Source: Comamonadaceae bacterium
GTDB lineage: Bacteria; Pseudomonadota; Gammaproteobacteria; Burkholderiales; Burkholderiaceae_C
DNA length: 61,223 nt
Reading direction: 5' to 3'
Assembly: GCA_947372865.1 (NCBI GenBank)
Contig: CANBVJ010000014.1
Span: 1-61,223, forward strand
The notes under the pieces were generated by a model that was given only the letters and a program-made list of their open reading frames with translations, was not told the origin of the DNA and made no database searches. The position numbers were made by a program, and so were the translations under genes. Shown in pieces: positions 1-7,598 of the stretch. Each line of letters starts with the position of its first letter. Within the stretch, counting starts at the first letter, position 1.

Positions 1-451
1 GGCATCCGGCAAGGACACTGACCGGCCACAACTTCAAGCAGCGCTCGCCCACCTTCGTGAAGGCGACACCTTCATCATCTATTCCATGGACCGGCTGTCA
101 CGCTCGCTGACTGACTTGATCAATACGGTCAAGAGCCTGACTGCCAAAGGAGTCAAAGTTCAGTTCATCAAAGAGGCGCTGACCTTCACGGGTGAAAACA
201 ACCCAATGGCCAATCTGCTGCTCGGCGTCATGGGTTCGCTGGCTGAGTGGGAACGGGCAGTCATTCGTGAGCGTCAGTTGGCAGGCATCGCCATCGCCAA
301 AGCTCAGGGCGTCTACAAAGGAAGAAAGCAAGCGCTGACTCCGCAAGAACAGGCTGAACTTCGCTCGCTGGCGCTGTCCGGCGTCGGAAAGACAGAGTTG
401 GCAGAAAAGTTCGCTGTGTCCCGTCAGACGGTGTACGCCTACCTGAAATAA
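1..451 (+). CDS. serine recombinase (resolvase/invertase family), 5' end cut by window
   Basis: The frame is open from base 2 and ends at 451, so only the C-terminal about 149 residues are in the window. The visible part has the family motifs of small serine recombinases. YSMDRLSRS carries the conserved D-R-x-x-R of the catalytic domain. NPMANLLLGVMGSLAEWER followed by RERQ is the long E-helix region. A C-terminal helix-turn-helix follows (ELAEKFAVSRQTVYAYLK). Such enzymes resolve cointegrates or invert segments of transposons and plasmids. The catalytic serine near the N-terminus lies outside the window, so activity cannot be judged. It marks the following 3.6 kb as mobile-element DNA. Confidence 0.93.
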   Translation, partial: ASGKDTDRPQLQAALAHLREGDTFIIYSMDRLSRSLTDLINTVKSLTAKGVKVQFIKEALTFTGENNPMANLLLGVMGSLAEWERAVIRERQLAGIAIAKAQGVYKGRKQALTPQEQAELRSLALSGVGKTELAEKFAVSRQTVYAYLK

Positions 452-518
452 AAAATCAACTATTTGATCGCCAGCATAAATAAAGATGAGAGTGAAAGCT
501 CTCGCTTTATAGGAATCA

Positions 519-701
519 ATGGTGAGCAAACTACACAGCGAATACGCAAACGACAAAGTTGACTTCGGACGCTATCAGGGCAAGAAGCTCAAGGACGTGC
601 CGACAAACTATTTGAAGTGGTTCATCGTCAAGGGTTCACACCAGCTTTGGGCAACTAAGTTCGCTCTGGAGCTGGGTCGTCGAGACAAGTCGTTTCGATA
701 A
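519..701 (+). CDS. small DUF3820-like protein
   Basis: This 60-residue protein has the pattern V-DFGRYQGKKLKDVPTNYL-KWF. It resembles the DUF3820 family, in which a FGKYKG segment is followed by a P-x-x-YL-x-W segment. The family's function is not settled; it appears as a stand-alone small protein and beside nuclease domains. An AGGA motif at 511-514 precedes the ATG by a short spacer. It lies between the recombinase and the replication-type genes and is probably cargo of the same element. The assignment rests on this short motif only. Confidence 0.6.
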   Translation: MVSKLHSEYANDKVDFGRYQGKKLKDVPTNYLKWFIVKGSHQLWATKFALELGRRDKSFR

Positions 702-1089
702 CTCCATAGGGCGATAACTGTTCGGTAACGTCTGCTCCACGTCGAAGTGAGCCTGTAATCCGTCGGAATGTCGGTAGTCAAGGTGATGAACAGCACCGTC
801 TTCATAGAACGAAACCCTCGCAGGGTCGCCTCAAAGGCTTGGTGAATCACCGAAGCATTTTCTATGTCGTAATGGTCACGCTGTGAAGAACAGCAAAAGC
901 AATCGCCCCTTGAAGATACGGTAGGGCAAGAGAGTTAGAGATCTCCTGCCTACGTACCTGTGACGGGTCCAGGCACTGCAGTCCTAAAAGCCACGGCGCT
1001 CCCCCGTGGCTTTTTTCTTGGCCGCGGTTAAACACGCTCGCCAGATATCGGACGTCACCCGATGCCGACCTTTATTTGGGAGAAATTCA
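702..1089. other. intergenic stretch without a convincing gene
   Basis: This 388-base stretch holds no open frame with recognisable protein features. A minus-strand frame at 608-850 overlaps the DUF3820-like gene and looks like a shadow. The stretch ends in a strong intrinsic terminator (986-1016) just ahead of the next gene. Some transcript, possibly a small RNA, therefore probably ends here. Confidence 0.5.
986..1016 (+). terminator. rho-independent terminator
   Basis: AAAAGCCACGG (986-996) pairs perfectly with CCGTGGCTTTT (1004-1014) around a 7-base loop, and the T-run continues to 1016. It lies upstream of the winged-helix gene. It must serve a transcript from the DUF3820-like gene or an unannotated RNA at about 702-985. 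Confidence 0.85.
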
Positions 1090-1836
1090 TTGTCTATCAG
1101 CAAGCCCGCCAAGGGCATACCGCCGTACATTAACCCCGTTCCGGGCCTCTCGCCCTTCGCACTGGTGTCGGCCATTTCCATCATTGACCCCGCGTTGTCG
1201 TATCCGCAGCGCCTTGTCTTAAACATCCTGACCATGCATGCCGACCGCAGAGGAAAGTTAGAGCTAACCCAAAACCGCATTGCGGCTCTTGCCGGTTGGT
1301 ATTGCAAGAGCAAGGAGACGGGGGCGACGGAGCCGAATGCCCGCTATGTGTCCACGCTCATCAACAACGAAAACCATGCCAAGAAGTCCGACCGCTGTGG
1401 CCCAGGATTAGTCCAGTGGGGCTATGTCAAACCCGGGTACAAGCAGAACGGCTTCAATCAGCCTAACACCTACCAATTGACGACGCCGACCTTTGATGAC
1501 GGCCACATTCATCGGCCTGACGGTTCCAAAGCTGAGGCTCGCTTTGTGGCTCCCGCCGAGCGAGAAGAAACCAAGACTTACAAGGCCCGCAAGTCCGCTG
1601 AACAGACGGCCTACGAGCTGGGGCAAGTTGCCCCAAAAATGAGGTTCACTGCTGCCGACCAGCTCCCCCTAGACTTAAGTGACACGTACACATACATGGG
1701 CGACGAGTACACCCGCAGGGACTGCGAATTGGACGCCGTGAATTGTCGCGACGGTTTCCCCCGCAACGTCCCCGATATGGCGTACCGTCACTTTCAACTT
1801 CCAGTGCCGGCGACCGGTTTTGTAGATGAGTTCTGA
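1090..1836 (+). CDS. winged-helix (HTH_36-like) replication-type protein
   Basis: A 248-residue protein. I chose the TTG at 1090 because GGGAG (1078-1082) sits 7 bases upstream; the longer ATG start at 1006 would lie in the terminator hairpin. Residues about 20-110 have the plan of plasmid and phage replication-initiator winged helices. LSYPQRLVLNILTMHADRRG is followed by LTQNRIAALAG, a variable segment and a wing ending NGFNQPNTYQL. The C-terminal half is unrecognised and rich in charged residues. It is convergent with the next gene (4 bases between stops). A role as replication or regulatory protein of the element is inferred from the fold pattern and context. Confidence 0.55.
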   Translation: MSISKPAKGIPPYINPVPGLSPFALVSAISIIDPALSYPQRLVLNILTMHADRRGKLELTQNRIAALAGWYCKSKETGATEPNARYVSTLINNENHAKKSDRCGPGLVQWGYVKPGYKQNGFNQPNTYQLTTPTFDDGHIHRPDGSKAEARFVAPAEREETKTYKARKSAEQTAYELGQVAPKMRFTAADQLPLDLSDTYTYMGDEYTRRDCELDAVNCRDGFPRNVPDMAYRHFQLPVPATGFVDEF

Positions 1837-1840
1837 GCCC

Positions 1841-2770
1841 CTAGCCCAGTGAGTGGGGCTGTATAACGTCCCACCATAAATTGCCCGTAGACGGCTCGCC
1901 AGGCACCAGGCTTGGCGAGACCGGCAGCACGGACACGTCGACGGCGGCCAGACACATCTCGGTCGCCGTTAGCATTCGATGAGCTTCTTGAAAGCTCGCG
2001 GCCATGCTCCGCAGTGCATCCACCGATGTGCAGACCAGGGACAGCCTTGCAAGGTATAGCTCCTGCCCTGCCGAGTCGGCCCCTATGCGGGTCAACTTGT
2101 CGCGTCCCAGATGCCGCGTGGCGACCTCTACGACCGCCTGCCTGCGGCTGCGGTTCTTCCAAGCATTCTCGATTTCACAGGCAGTTATCAGGCCGTCGTC
2201 ATTGACGACCAAGCCATCAAACAGCTTTCCGTTGACAGTGTGTACTGGCGCAAGACCTGAGGCAATCTCATGCTCTGTCCAAATCCCCATACCCGCCTGC
2301 ACCTGCGATATCAAATGCCAGTTGCCGCACGCACGGTGAATGGCGTTGCCCGTCGGCAGACTCTGCCCGCCCTTGGCTTTGACGCCCATGGCGTCCTGCA
2401 GGAGCCGCGCTCCTTTGACCGACAACAGGTACACATCCCCACCTTGTGGCAAGGCACGTACAAGTACCAGCTTGTCGGCCAGCATCTTCTTTAACGTGCG
2501 GCGGGCCATGGGCCAAGACTGTGAGGCGGTTGGCCAGACCAGTGCCGCAATCATGCGCGAACTGAGCCATCCAAAGCGCCAGACCCAGTTTAAGACGGCC
2601 ATGGCATTCCGCTCCCCGGTGAGGCGCTTATCTTCAGGAGAGGGTTCTATAGCATCTAGATTGCCCAGCAGTTCAGGCGGCAGCGTGCAGGTTCTAGAAG
2701 ACGGTTGCGGGTCAGCGCTTAGCGCTGATCCGTATAAAACTTGGCATTCATTGGAGATGGGTTGTGTCAT
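1841..2770 (-). CDS. replication-relaxation-like winged-helix protein
   Basis: A 309-residue protein. After a variable 50-residue N-terminus comes a winged helix (MAVLNWVWRFGWLSSRMIA, then MARRTLKKMLADKLV and VYLLSVKGARLLQD). This is the layout of the Replic_Relax family found on plasmids and conjugative elements. A C-terminal domain follows, with GNWHLISQVQ, then GKLFDGLVVND and ACEIENAWKNR, resembling the nuclease-like half of that family. The ATG at 2770 has a weak GAAAG site upstream; a start at the internal ATG (about residue 57) is possible. It likely takes part in replication or transfer of the integrated element. Family assignment is by pattern, not by alignment. Confidence 0.55.
   Translation of the reverse strand: MTQPISNECQVLYGSALSADPQPSSRTCTLPPELLGNLDAIEPSPEDKRLTGERNAMAVLNWVWRFGWLSSRMIAALVWPTASQSWPMARRTLKKMLADKLVLVRALPQGGDVYLLSVKGARLLQDAMGVKAKGGQSLPTGNAIHRACGNWHLISQVQAGMGIWTEHEIASGLAPVHTVNGKLFDGLVVNDDGLITACEIENAWKNRSRRQAVVEVATRHLGRDKLTRIGADSAGQELYLARLSLVCTSVDALRSMAASFQEAHRMLTATEMCLAAVDVSVLPVSPSLVPGEPSTGNLWWDVIQPHSLG
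2712..2728. repeat. perfect inverted repeat inside the start of the replication-relaxation-like gene
   Basis: TCAGCGCT (2712-2719) and AGCGCTGA (2721-2728) are exact inverted copies around one base. They lie about 45 bases inside the minus-strand gene at 1841-2770. The site could be an autoregulatory operator if the true start is downstream, or it may be chance. Confidence 0.4.
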
Positions 2771-3604
2771 GTGTGTGTGCTTTCAGTGCGATGGAATGTG
2801 CACACCCTTGTGCACTCATCGTGTAGCAACACACACGACGCCCAACACCCACTGCAGGCGCGTCGCGCCTGACACGACCGGTCACTTTCCCCTGCTGGAC
2901 GCTGGGCCGTGTCCTCTCCCGCTAGGGCGTGAGTCCGTGCATGGAGGCCGCGCCTCCCCGCTGCTGCTTCGCAGCGGGGCAAGGGGAGACAGCCCCGCCG
3001 CTCGCATCACAAGCCCCCCGCTTACCGCGCCCTTGGCGGGTCTTCGGGTGCCTTGTCATGCGCCACCCTATGGGCGGACGCTTTGGGACAGCCTGGACGG
3101 CTGTGCGTGCCGCGCTGACTCCCCTTGCCCCGCTGCCCTTGCAGTCGGGGAGGCGGGGCTACGCCCCCGCTGACTACCACCCGGTGGGCCGGGTGGCGCG
3201 GGAAGTGGTGCCGCCCTGCTGGCGACCCACCCGCTAATAGTCATCGGCACCCCCGCACCGCGCTGATATCCCGAGGCTGGGGCTCGGGACGCGGTGTGCG
3301 TCGGTCTGGACGACCTCGCCCCGCTGTACCCACCTTGCGGTGAGTCAGCGGCTCCCAGAATGCCGAGACAAACCGCCGCAGTTCGAGTCTTGCAATGTCC
3401 TTCGAACTCATGCAAAAGATAGAACCACCGCAGGCGCTGGGGCACTGGGCACGCGGCGAAATGGCAACGGGCTGCACGTCGCCTCCAAAAACCCATTGCA
3501 GTGTGTCACACAGGTATGCCAAAATGCATTCCTCGAACACATCTAAGTTATTGATTTAATTGAGATTGTGAGGCAGTGGGTAAATTTCTCACAGCTTCCG
3601 CCAG
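2771..3604. other. hairpin-rich non-coding region of the mobile element
   Basis: No credible gene is seen here. At least six near-perfect hairpins occur within about 450 bases: 2855-2871 (7 bp), 2943-2957 (6 bp), 2956-2979 (9 bp, loop TGCTTC), 3177-3196 (8 bp, loop TGGG), 3270-3288 (6 bp) and an imperfect one near 3151-3170. The first 100 bases contain repeated GTGT/ACAC blocks. Clusters like this fit a replication or transfer origin, or a structured RNA, next to the two replication-type genes. From 3541 the composition turns AT-rich. Confidence 0.5.
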
Positions 3605-3629
3605 AACCCCGTTTTACGGGGTTTTTTTT
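3605..3629 (+). terminator. rho-independent terminator at the element edge
   Basis: AACCCCG (3605-3611) pairs with CGGGGTT (3617-3623) around TTTTA, followed by an uninterrupted T-run to 3629. It reads on the plus strand. No plus-strand gene is recognisable just upstream, so it may end a non-coding transcript of the element or be left over from the pre-insertion locus. Confidence 0.75.
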
Positions 3630-3647
3630 CGCCCTGCCCGAGGGCAC

Positions 3648-3681
3648 AAAAAAATGCCACCGTGCGAACACCGTGGCATTT
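3648..3681 (-). terminator. terminator of the tRNA-Lys pair
   Basis: A 9-bp stem (3652-3660 with 3673-3681) continues with three more pairs after one mismatch and is capped by a TTCG-type loop. On the minus strand it is followed by a T-run (A-run at 3648-3654). It lies 15 bases beyond the 3' end of the distal tRNA-Lys gene. Confidence 0.85.
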
Positions 3682-3695
3682 GTCTTCAAAAAGAT

Positions 3696-3771
3696 TGGTG
3701 GGTTCTGCGAGATTCGAACTCGCGACCTACGGATTAAGAGTCCGCTGCTCTACCAACTGAGCTAAAAACCC
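3696..3771 (-). tRNA. tRNA-Lys (anticodon CTT)
   Basis: A complete 76-base cloverleaf on the minus strand. The 7-bp acceptor stem is GGGTTTT with AGAACCC, allowing G-U. The D arm is GCTC-AGTTGGTA-GAGC. The anticodon loop is CTCTTAA, so the anticodon is CTT. The T arm is GCGAG-TTCGAAT-CTCGC, and CCA is encoded. It forms a tandem transcription unit with the tRNA-Lys(TTT) gene 85 bases upstream. Its 3' end faces the mobile-element DNA to the left. Confidence 0.97.
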
Positions 3772-3856
3772 CCTTGCTGCGCCTGGACACGAAATACCAG
3801 GCCCGCAAAATGACAAAAGCCACAGTCCGAGAACTGTAGCTTTTGCAAAGAAAATT

Positions 3857-3932
3857 TGGTGGGACGTGCGGGGGTCGAACCCACGACAAACGGATTAAAA
3901 GTCCGCTGCTCTACCAACTGAGCTAACGTCCC
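3857..3932 (-). tRNA. tRNA-Lys (anticodon TTT)
   Basis: A complete 76-base cloverleaf on the minus strand. The acceptor stem is GGGACGT with ACGTCCC. The D arm is the same as in the neighbour. The anticodon loop is CTTTTAA, so the anticodon is TTT. The T arm is GTGGG-TTCGACC-CCCGC, and CCA is encoded. It is promoter-proximal in the pair, with a TATAAT box about 35 bases upstream. Confidence 0.97.
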
Positions 3933-3966
3933 GTCAACCAACTTTACGTTGACTGCCAAGCCCTAA

Positions 3967-3972
3967 ATTATA
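3967..3972 (-). promoter_or_regulatory. putative -10 box of the tRNA-Lys operon
   Basis: On the minus strand this reads TATAAT exactly, placing transcription start about 28 bases before tRNA-Lys(TTT). No good -35 hexamer is seen at 16-18 bases. The box overlaps the stop codon of tcdA. Confidence 0.5.
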
Positions 3973-4777
3973 GCGTCGTTTTACACGCGATTGACACGTT
4001 GCGTGAAAGTTTGTCCATTACCCAGCCTGCCGCGCACAAACCGAAGGTGGCTGTCACGGTGACCAGTGAGCCGTAGCCGTGGCAGTTGAGTGTGTTGTCG
4101 CCTTGTGTGACGCCTTGCGGAGCGGCCACGGGCTCGGCGCTGGAGACGCAGGCTACGCCGATCTTTTTACCCTCTTTGGGCGCACCATGAAACTTGCGCA
4201 AGCGGTAGCGCACCTGGGCCAGCAGAGGGTCGTGGGTGCAGGCGCTGAGGTCGCAAATGGAGACCGCGTGCGCCTGGCGCTTGCCGCCGGCCGCACCGAC
4301 AGTGATGAAATGGCTGCCGGATTTGCGCGCCCACTGCGCCATAGCGGTCTTGGCAATCACCTGGTCGCAGGCGTCAATCACCGCATCGGCGCCCTCGGGC
4401 AGCAGTTGCAACCAGTTGTCGCCATCGACAAAAGCGTCCACGCCCACCACCTGGCAATCCGGGTTGATCAGCGCAATGCGCTCGGCCATGGCCGTGATTT
4501 TTGCCATTCCCAGCGTGGGGGTGACGGCGTGGATCTGGCGGTTGATGTTGGATTCGGACACATGGTCCATGTCGACCAGGGTGATGCGGCCCACGCCGCT
4601 GCGGGCCAGCGCCTCTGCGGCCCAGGAGCCAACGCCACCGACGCCCACCACCACCACATGTGCATTGCGCACCGCCTGGGCTGGTTCAGGTCCGTAAAGC
4701 CGGTCCAAGCCGGAGAAACGGCGCTGGGCTTGGGTGTCTGGCTGCGCAGCCCCGCACAGCAGCGGGTCTTGGACCAT
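3968..4777 (-). CDS. tcdA: tRNA threonylcarbamoyladenosine dehydratase (CsdL/TcdA)
   Basis: A 269-residue E1-like (ThiF/MoeB superfamily) enzyme. It uses ATP to cyclise t6A37 of ANN-decoding tRNAs to ct6A in the cytosol. The nucleotide-binding GVGGVGS lies at residues 45-51. It is followed by LVDMDHVSESNINRQ, the acidic and Asn-Arg segment typical of this subgroup, then VIDACD and VGAAGGK. The length matches the family. The ATG overlaps the cpoB stop by one base, so it is the last gene of the tolB-pal-cpoB unit. It sits next to two tRNA-Lys genes, whose products carry t6A. An oddity is the tRNA promoter overlapping its end. Confidence 0.92.
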   Translation of the reverse strand: MVQDPLLCGAAQPDTQAQRRFSGLDRLYGPEPAQAVRNAHVVVVGVGGVGSWAAEALARSGVGRITLVDMDHVSESNINRQIHAVTPTLGMAKITAMAERIALINPDCQVVGVDAFVDGDNWLQLLPEGADAVIDACDQVIAKTAMAQWARKSGSHFITVGAAGGKRQAHAVSICDLSACTHDPLLAQVRYRLRKFHGAPKEGKKIGVACVSSAEPVAAPQGVTQGDNTLNCHGYGSLVTVTATFGLCAAGWVMDKLSRNVSIACKTTL

Positions 4778-5577
4778 TACTTCAGGCGCGCGACGCGGTC
4801 TTTGGCCGCATCCGCAGCCTCGCTGCGGGGGTAGTCGGCAATCAGGCTTTCCAAGGTCTTGCGGGCGCCTGCATTGTCTTTGAGTTCAAGCTGGCAATTG
4901 GCAACAGCCAACAAGGCTTCGGGTAAGCGCGTGTATTTGGGGTCTTGCGCCAGCAGTTTTTGGAAACTCGCCATCGCGCCCTTGTAGTCTTTGCCTACAA
5001 ACTGTGCGTTACCCAGCCAAAAAAACGCTGCACTGGCATAGCCACTTTGCGGATACCGGCCCAAAAAGTCCACCAAGGCGGTGCGTGCCAGCTCGAAATC
5101 GCCTTTGCGAAAACTGGCCAGCGCTTGCTCGAACGCACGTTTTTCTTGCGGCTCGACCACAAATTCGGCGCCCTCAAAGCTAATTTTGCTGGGTTCAAAC
5201 TTGCGCAGGCGTTCATCCAGGGCCTTGGTGGCTTCTGTCTGGCGGCGCTGCGCGTCGGCCAGGTCGCGCGTCAATTGCTCGTTTTGGCCACGGATTTGTG
5301 CGGTCTCCGTGGATTTGGCTTCCAACTGGTTTTGCAGATCCAGCAGGCTTCGGCGCAGCGCGGCCACTTCTTCGGCTTGGCGTTTGGCTTCGTCGGTGAT
5401 GCGCTGGTCGGTGTCAAGGCGCATCTTGTCGACCTTTTGGCGCAAATCCAAAATGGCGCGACGTGCCTCTTCATCGTCAAACATGCCAGCGCCCGCCTGC
5501 GCGGCGGCGACCGACAGCAAAGCTGCTACCGCCCATCGTGCAAGGCCAGGCTTGCTGCACAAGCGGTGAAACATCAT
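4777..5577 (-). CDS. cpoB: cell division coordinator CpoB (Tol-Pal protein YbgF)
   Basis: A 266-residue periplasmic protein with an N-terminal signal peptide (WAVAALLSVAAAQAGA). A coiled-coil segment at about 45-130 is rich in heptads of Leu, Gln and Arg; in the family it trimerises and binds TolA. A C-terminal TPR domain follows (FELARTALVDFLGRYPQSG, DYKGAMASFQKLL, GARKTLESLIADYP). It coordinates peptidoglycan synthesis with outer-membrane constriction. The start overlaps the pal stop (ATGATG arrangement), so the two are translationally coupled. The length is normal for the family. Confidence 0.93.
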   Translation of the reverse strand: MMFHRLCSKPGLARWAVAALLSVAAAQAGAGMFDDEEARRAILDLRQKVDKMRLDTDQRITDEAKRQAEEVAALRRSLLDLQNQLEAKSTETAQIRGQNEQLTRDLADAQRRQTEATKALDERLRKFEPSKISFEGAEFVVEPQEKRAFEQALASFRKGDFELARTALVDFLGRYPQSGYASAAFFWLGNAQFVGKDYKGAMASFQKLLAQDPKYTRLPEALLAVANCQLELKDNAGARKTLESLIADYPRSEAADAAKDRVARLK

Positions 5578-6131
5578 CGTACCGAGATCTCAGCCCGGCG
5601 ATTTTTTTCCATCGCCGCTTCTGATCCACCCAGCGCAGCGGGCTTTTCCTTGCCAAAGCTGACTGCCTCCATTTGGCTCTCGGGCACGCCCAGCAAGGAG
5701 AGGGCCTTGCGCACGGCTTCGGCGCGCTTTTGGCCCAGGGCCAGGTTGTATTCGCGGCCGCCGCGCTCGTCAGTGTGGCCTTCGATATTGGCTTTTTTGG
5801 CCTTGTCGCCTTTCAACACGCGGGCATGGGCTTCAATCACAGCCTGAAACTCGGGGCGGATAGCAGAGCTGTCGTAGTCAAAATAAACCACGCGTCCACC
5901 GGCCACCATCATGTCGCCACCCGTGGCGCCTTTGGCGGGGGCCAAAGTGCTCACCGCCGTTTGGTTCTTGCTGGTTGCGCTGCTGGCGCCCAGCGCGTTG
6001 GCGTCCACGGAGGCGACAGACTGGCCGGCCTTGTCTTCTACGGCCACATCGTCCAATTTGACGGTGGAGCCGCAGCCTGCCAGCGCCGCTGCGGCGACCG
6101 CTGCCAACATCCATTGATTCAATTTATTCAT
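5574..6131 (-). CDS. pal: peptidoglycan-associated lipoprotein Pal
   Basis: A 185-residue outer-membrane lipoprotein. The signal peptide ends in the lipobox LAGC (Cys at about 20). The C-terminal OmpA-like peptidoglycan-binding domain is clear: VYFDYDSSAIRP, then IEGHTDERGGREYNLALGQK and RRAEISVR at the end. It anchors the outer membrane to the cell wall and works with TolB in the Tol-Pal machine. It lies 25 bases downstream of tolB and overlaps cpoB. Confidence 0.96.
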   Translation of the reverse strand: MNKLNQWMLAAVAAAALAGCGSTVKLDDVAVEDKAGQSVASVDANALGASSATSKNQTAVSTLAPAKGATGGDMMVAGGRVVYFDYDSSAIRPEFQAVIEAHARVLKGDKAKKANIEGHTDERGGREYNLALGQKRAEAVRKALSLLGVPESQMEAVSFGKEKPAALGGSEAAMEKNRRAEISVR

Positions 6132-6156
6132 TCCAAACTCCGGTTGAGGGTCATAG

Positions 6157-7425
6157 TTATCGCGCTGCAGGGCCCCAATCAGGCTCGCGCAGGTCGCCGC
6201 TTTGGCCAGCCAGCCGGGCTTTCACCTTGCCGTCCAGCGTCGTGGTCATCAGGGCCTCGCGGCCTTGTTGTTGGGTGGCGTACAGCACCAGGCGGCTGTT
6301 CGCGGCAAAGCTGGGATTCTCGTCTGCGGATGTGTCAGTGATGGCCGCACTCTGCCCGTTGGCCAATTCCATGATGTGCAGCTTGAAGGCGCCGTTGACG
6401 CGCGAGACATAGGCCATCCAGCGTCCGTCGGCGCTGAGCGCGGGCGAGATGTTGTAGCTACCGGTAAAGGTGACGCGCTCCGGGCTGCCGCCGGCCACGG
6501 GCACGCGGTAAATCTGCGGCGAGCCGCCCCGGTCGCTGACAAAGTAGACGGTTTTGCCGTCGGCGGTAAACGTGGGTTCAGTGTCGATGGACGATGAACC
6601 GGCCAAGCGGCGCGGCTCGGCACCGGGGGCGCTAGCGTCCATCAAATAGATTTGGGCTCCACCGTCGCGGCTCAGTGTTAGCGCCAGGGTTTTGCCGTCG
6701 GGCGACCAGCTCGGCGCGCTGTTGGATCCTTTGAAATTGGCCACCAAACGGCGCTTGCCCGTGTCCACGTCGTGCACATAGACCACGGGTTTGCGTGATT
6801 CAAAGGAAACATAGGCCAGTTGGCTGCCGCTGGGCGACCAGGACGGCGAAATGATGGGCTCGCTGCTGCGCAAGGCAGACTGGGCACCTTCGCCGTCGGC
6901 ATCCGCCACCCAAAGGTTGTAAACCCCGGTGTTGCGGGTGACATAGGCAATGCGGGTGGAGAAAACGCCTTTTTCGCCCGTGAGCTTTTCGTACACCGCG
7001 TCGGCAATCTTGTGGGCCACGTGGCGCAGCTCGCCGCTGGTGGCCGCGTGGCTTTGACCTCCCAAGTCTTGGCCACGCACCGCGTCCCACACCCGAAAAC
7101 GCACGTCATAGCGGTCTTCGGCCAAGCGGGTCACGCTGCCGGTGACCAGCGCATCAGCACCTTGCTTGCGCCAAACCGCCATATCGGGTCGGGAGGTCTC
7201 ATCCAACGCAGCCCCGGCGGCGTCCACACCCCGAAACTGGCCGCTGCGCTCCAAGTCGGCCTGCACGATGAGCGCCACTTTGTGCGTGAGCGCCTCGTTA
7301 CCCCGAAACGAAGCCACGGCAATCGGCAGCTGCGTCATGCCAACGCCCGAGACTTCAACCCGGAACTGGGCGAAGGCACTCGCGCTGAGGGCCAAGGCGA
7401 GGATGGCGAGTAGGAATTTGGTCAT
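6157..7425 (-). CDS. tolB: Tol-Pal system beta-propeller protein TolB
   Basis: A 422-residue periplasmic protein. A signal peptide (FLLAILALALSASAFA) is followed by the N-terminal TolB domain. A six-bladed propeller follows, built of repeats such as PSWSPSGSQLAYVSF, PSWSPDGKTLALTLS, TFTADGKTVYFVSD and PALSADGRWMAYVS. It shuttles between Pal and TolA during outer-membrane constriction. In most proteobacteria tolQ-tolR-tolA lie directly upstream. Here the upstream neighbour is a divergent glycosyltransferase gene, so those partners must be encoded elsewhere. Confidence 0.96.
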   Translation of the reverse strand: MTKFLLAILALALSASAFAQFRVEVSGVGMTQLPIAVASFRGNEALTHKVALIVQADLERSGQFRGVDAAGAALDETSRPDMAVWRKQGADALVTGSVTRLAEDRYDVRFRVWDAVRGQDLGGQSHAATSGELRHVAHKIADAVYEKLTGEKGVFSTRIAYVTRNTGVYNLWVADADGEGAQSALRSSEPIISPSWSPSGSQLAYVSFESRKPVVYVHDVDTGKRRLVANFKGSNSAPSWSPDGKTLALTLSRDGGAQIYLMDASAPGAEPRRLAGSSSIDTEPTFTADGKTVYFVSDRGGSPQIYRVPVAGGSPERVTFTGSYNISPALSADGRWMAYVSRVNGAFKLHIMELANGQSAAITDTSADENPSFAANSRLVLYATQQQGREALMTTTLDGKVKARLAGQSGDLREPDWGPAAR

Positions 7426-7598
7426 ACGGTAACATTATCCCACCACGACTGGCCGCACTCGAACCCTGAACGGAGCTGGGCGAGGCGCAGCAAACACGCA
7501 CTTGAAGCACTGAAGTGGCCCTGCGCAATACGGCCGCTGAGTCAACAGGAACCGCCAACACCTACCCGCCGATTGCGCCGTACTAAAAAGATTGCACC

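Noticed and set aside
608..850. 80-residue minus-strand frame
   Set aside because: It overlaps the DUF3820-like gene in antisense and has no ribosome site or family resemblance.
2340..3343. Several plus-strand frames over the hairpin-rich region
   Set aside because: They are Pro/Arg/Cys-rich products of GC-rich DNA, overlap one another in different frames and lack motifs.
3762..3959. 65-residue minus-strand frame over the tRNA-Lys region
   Set aside because: It is formed by tRNA gene sequence; the cloverleafs explain the region.
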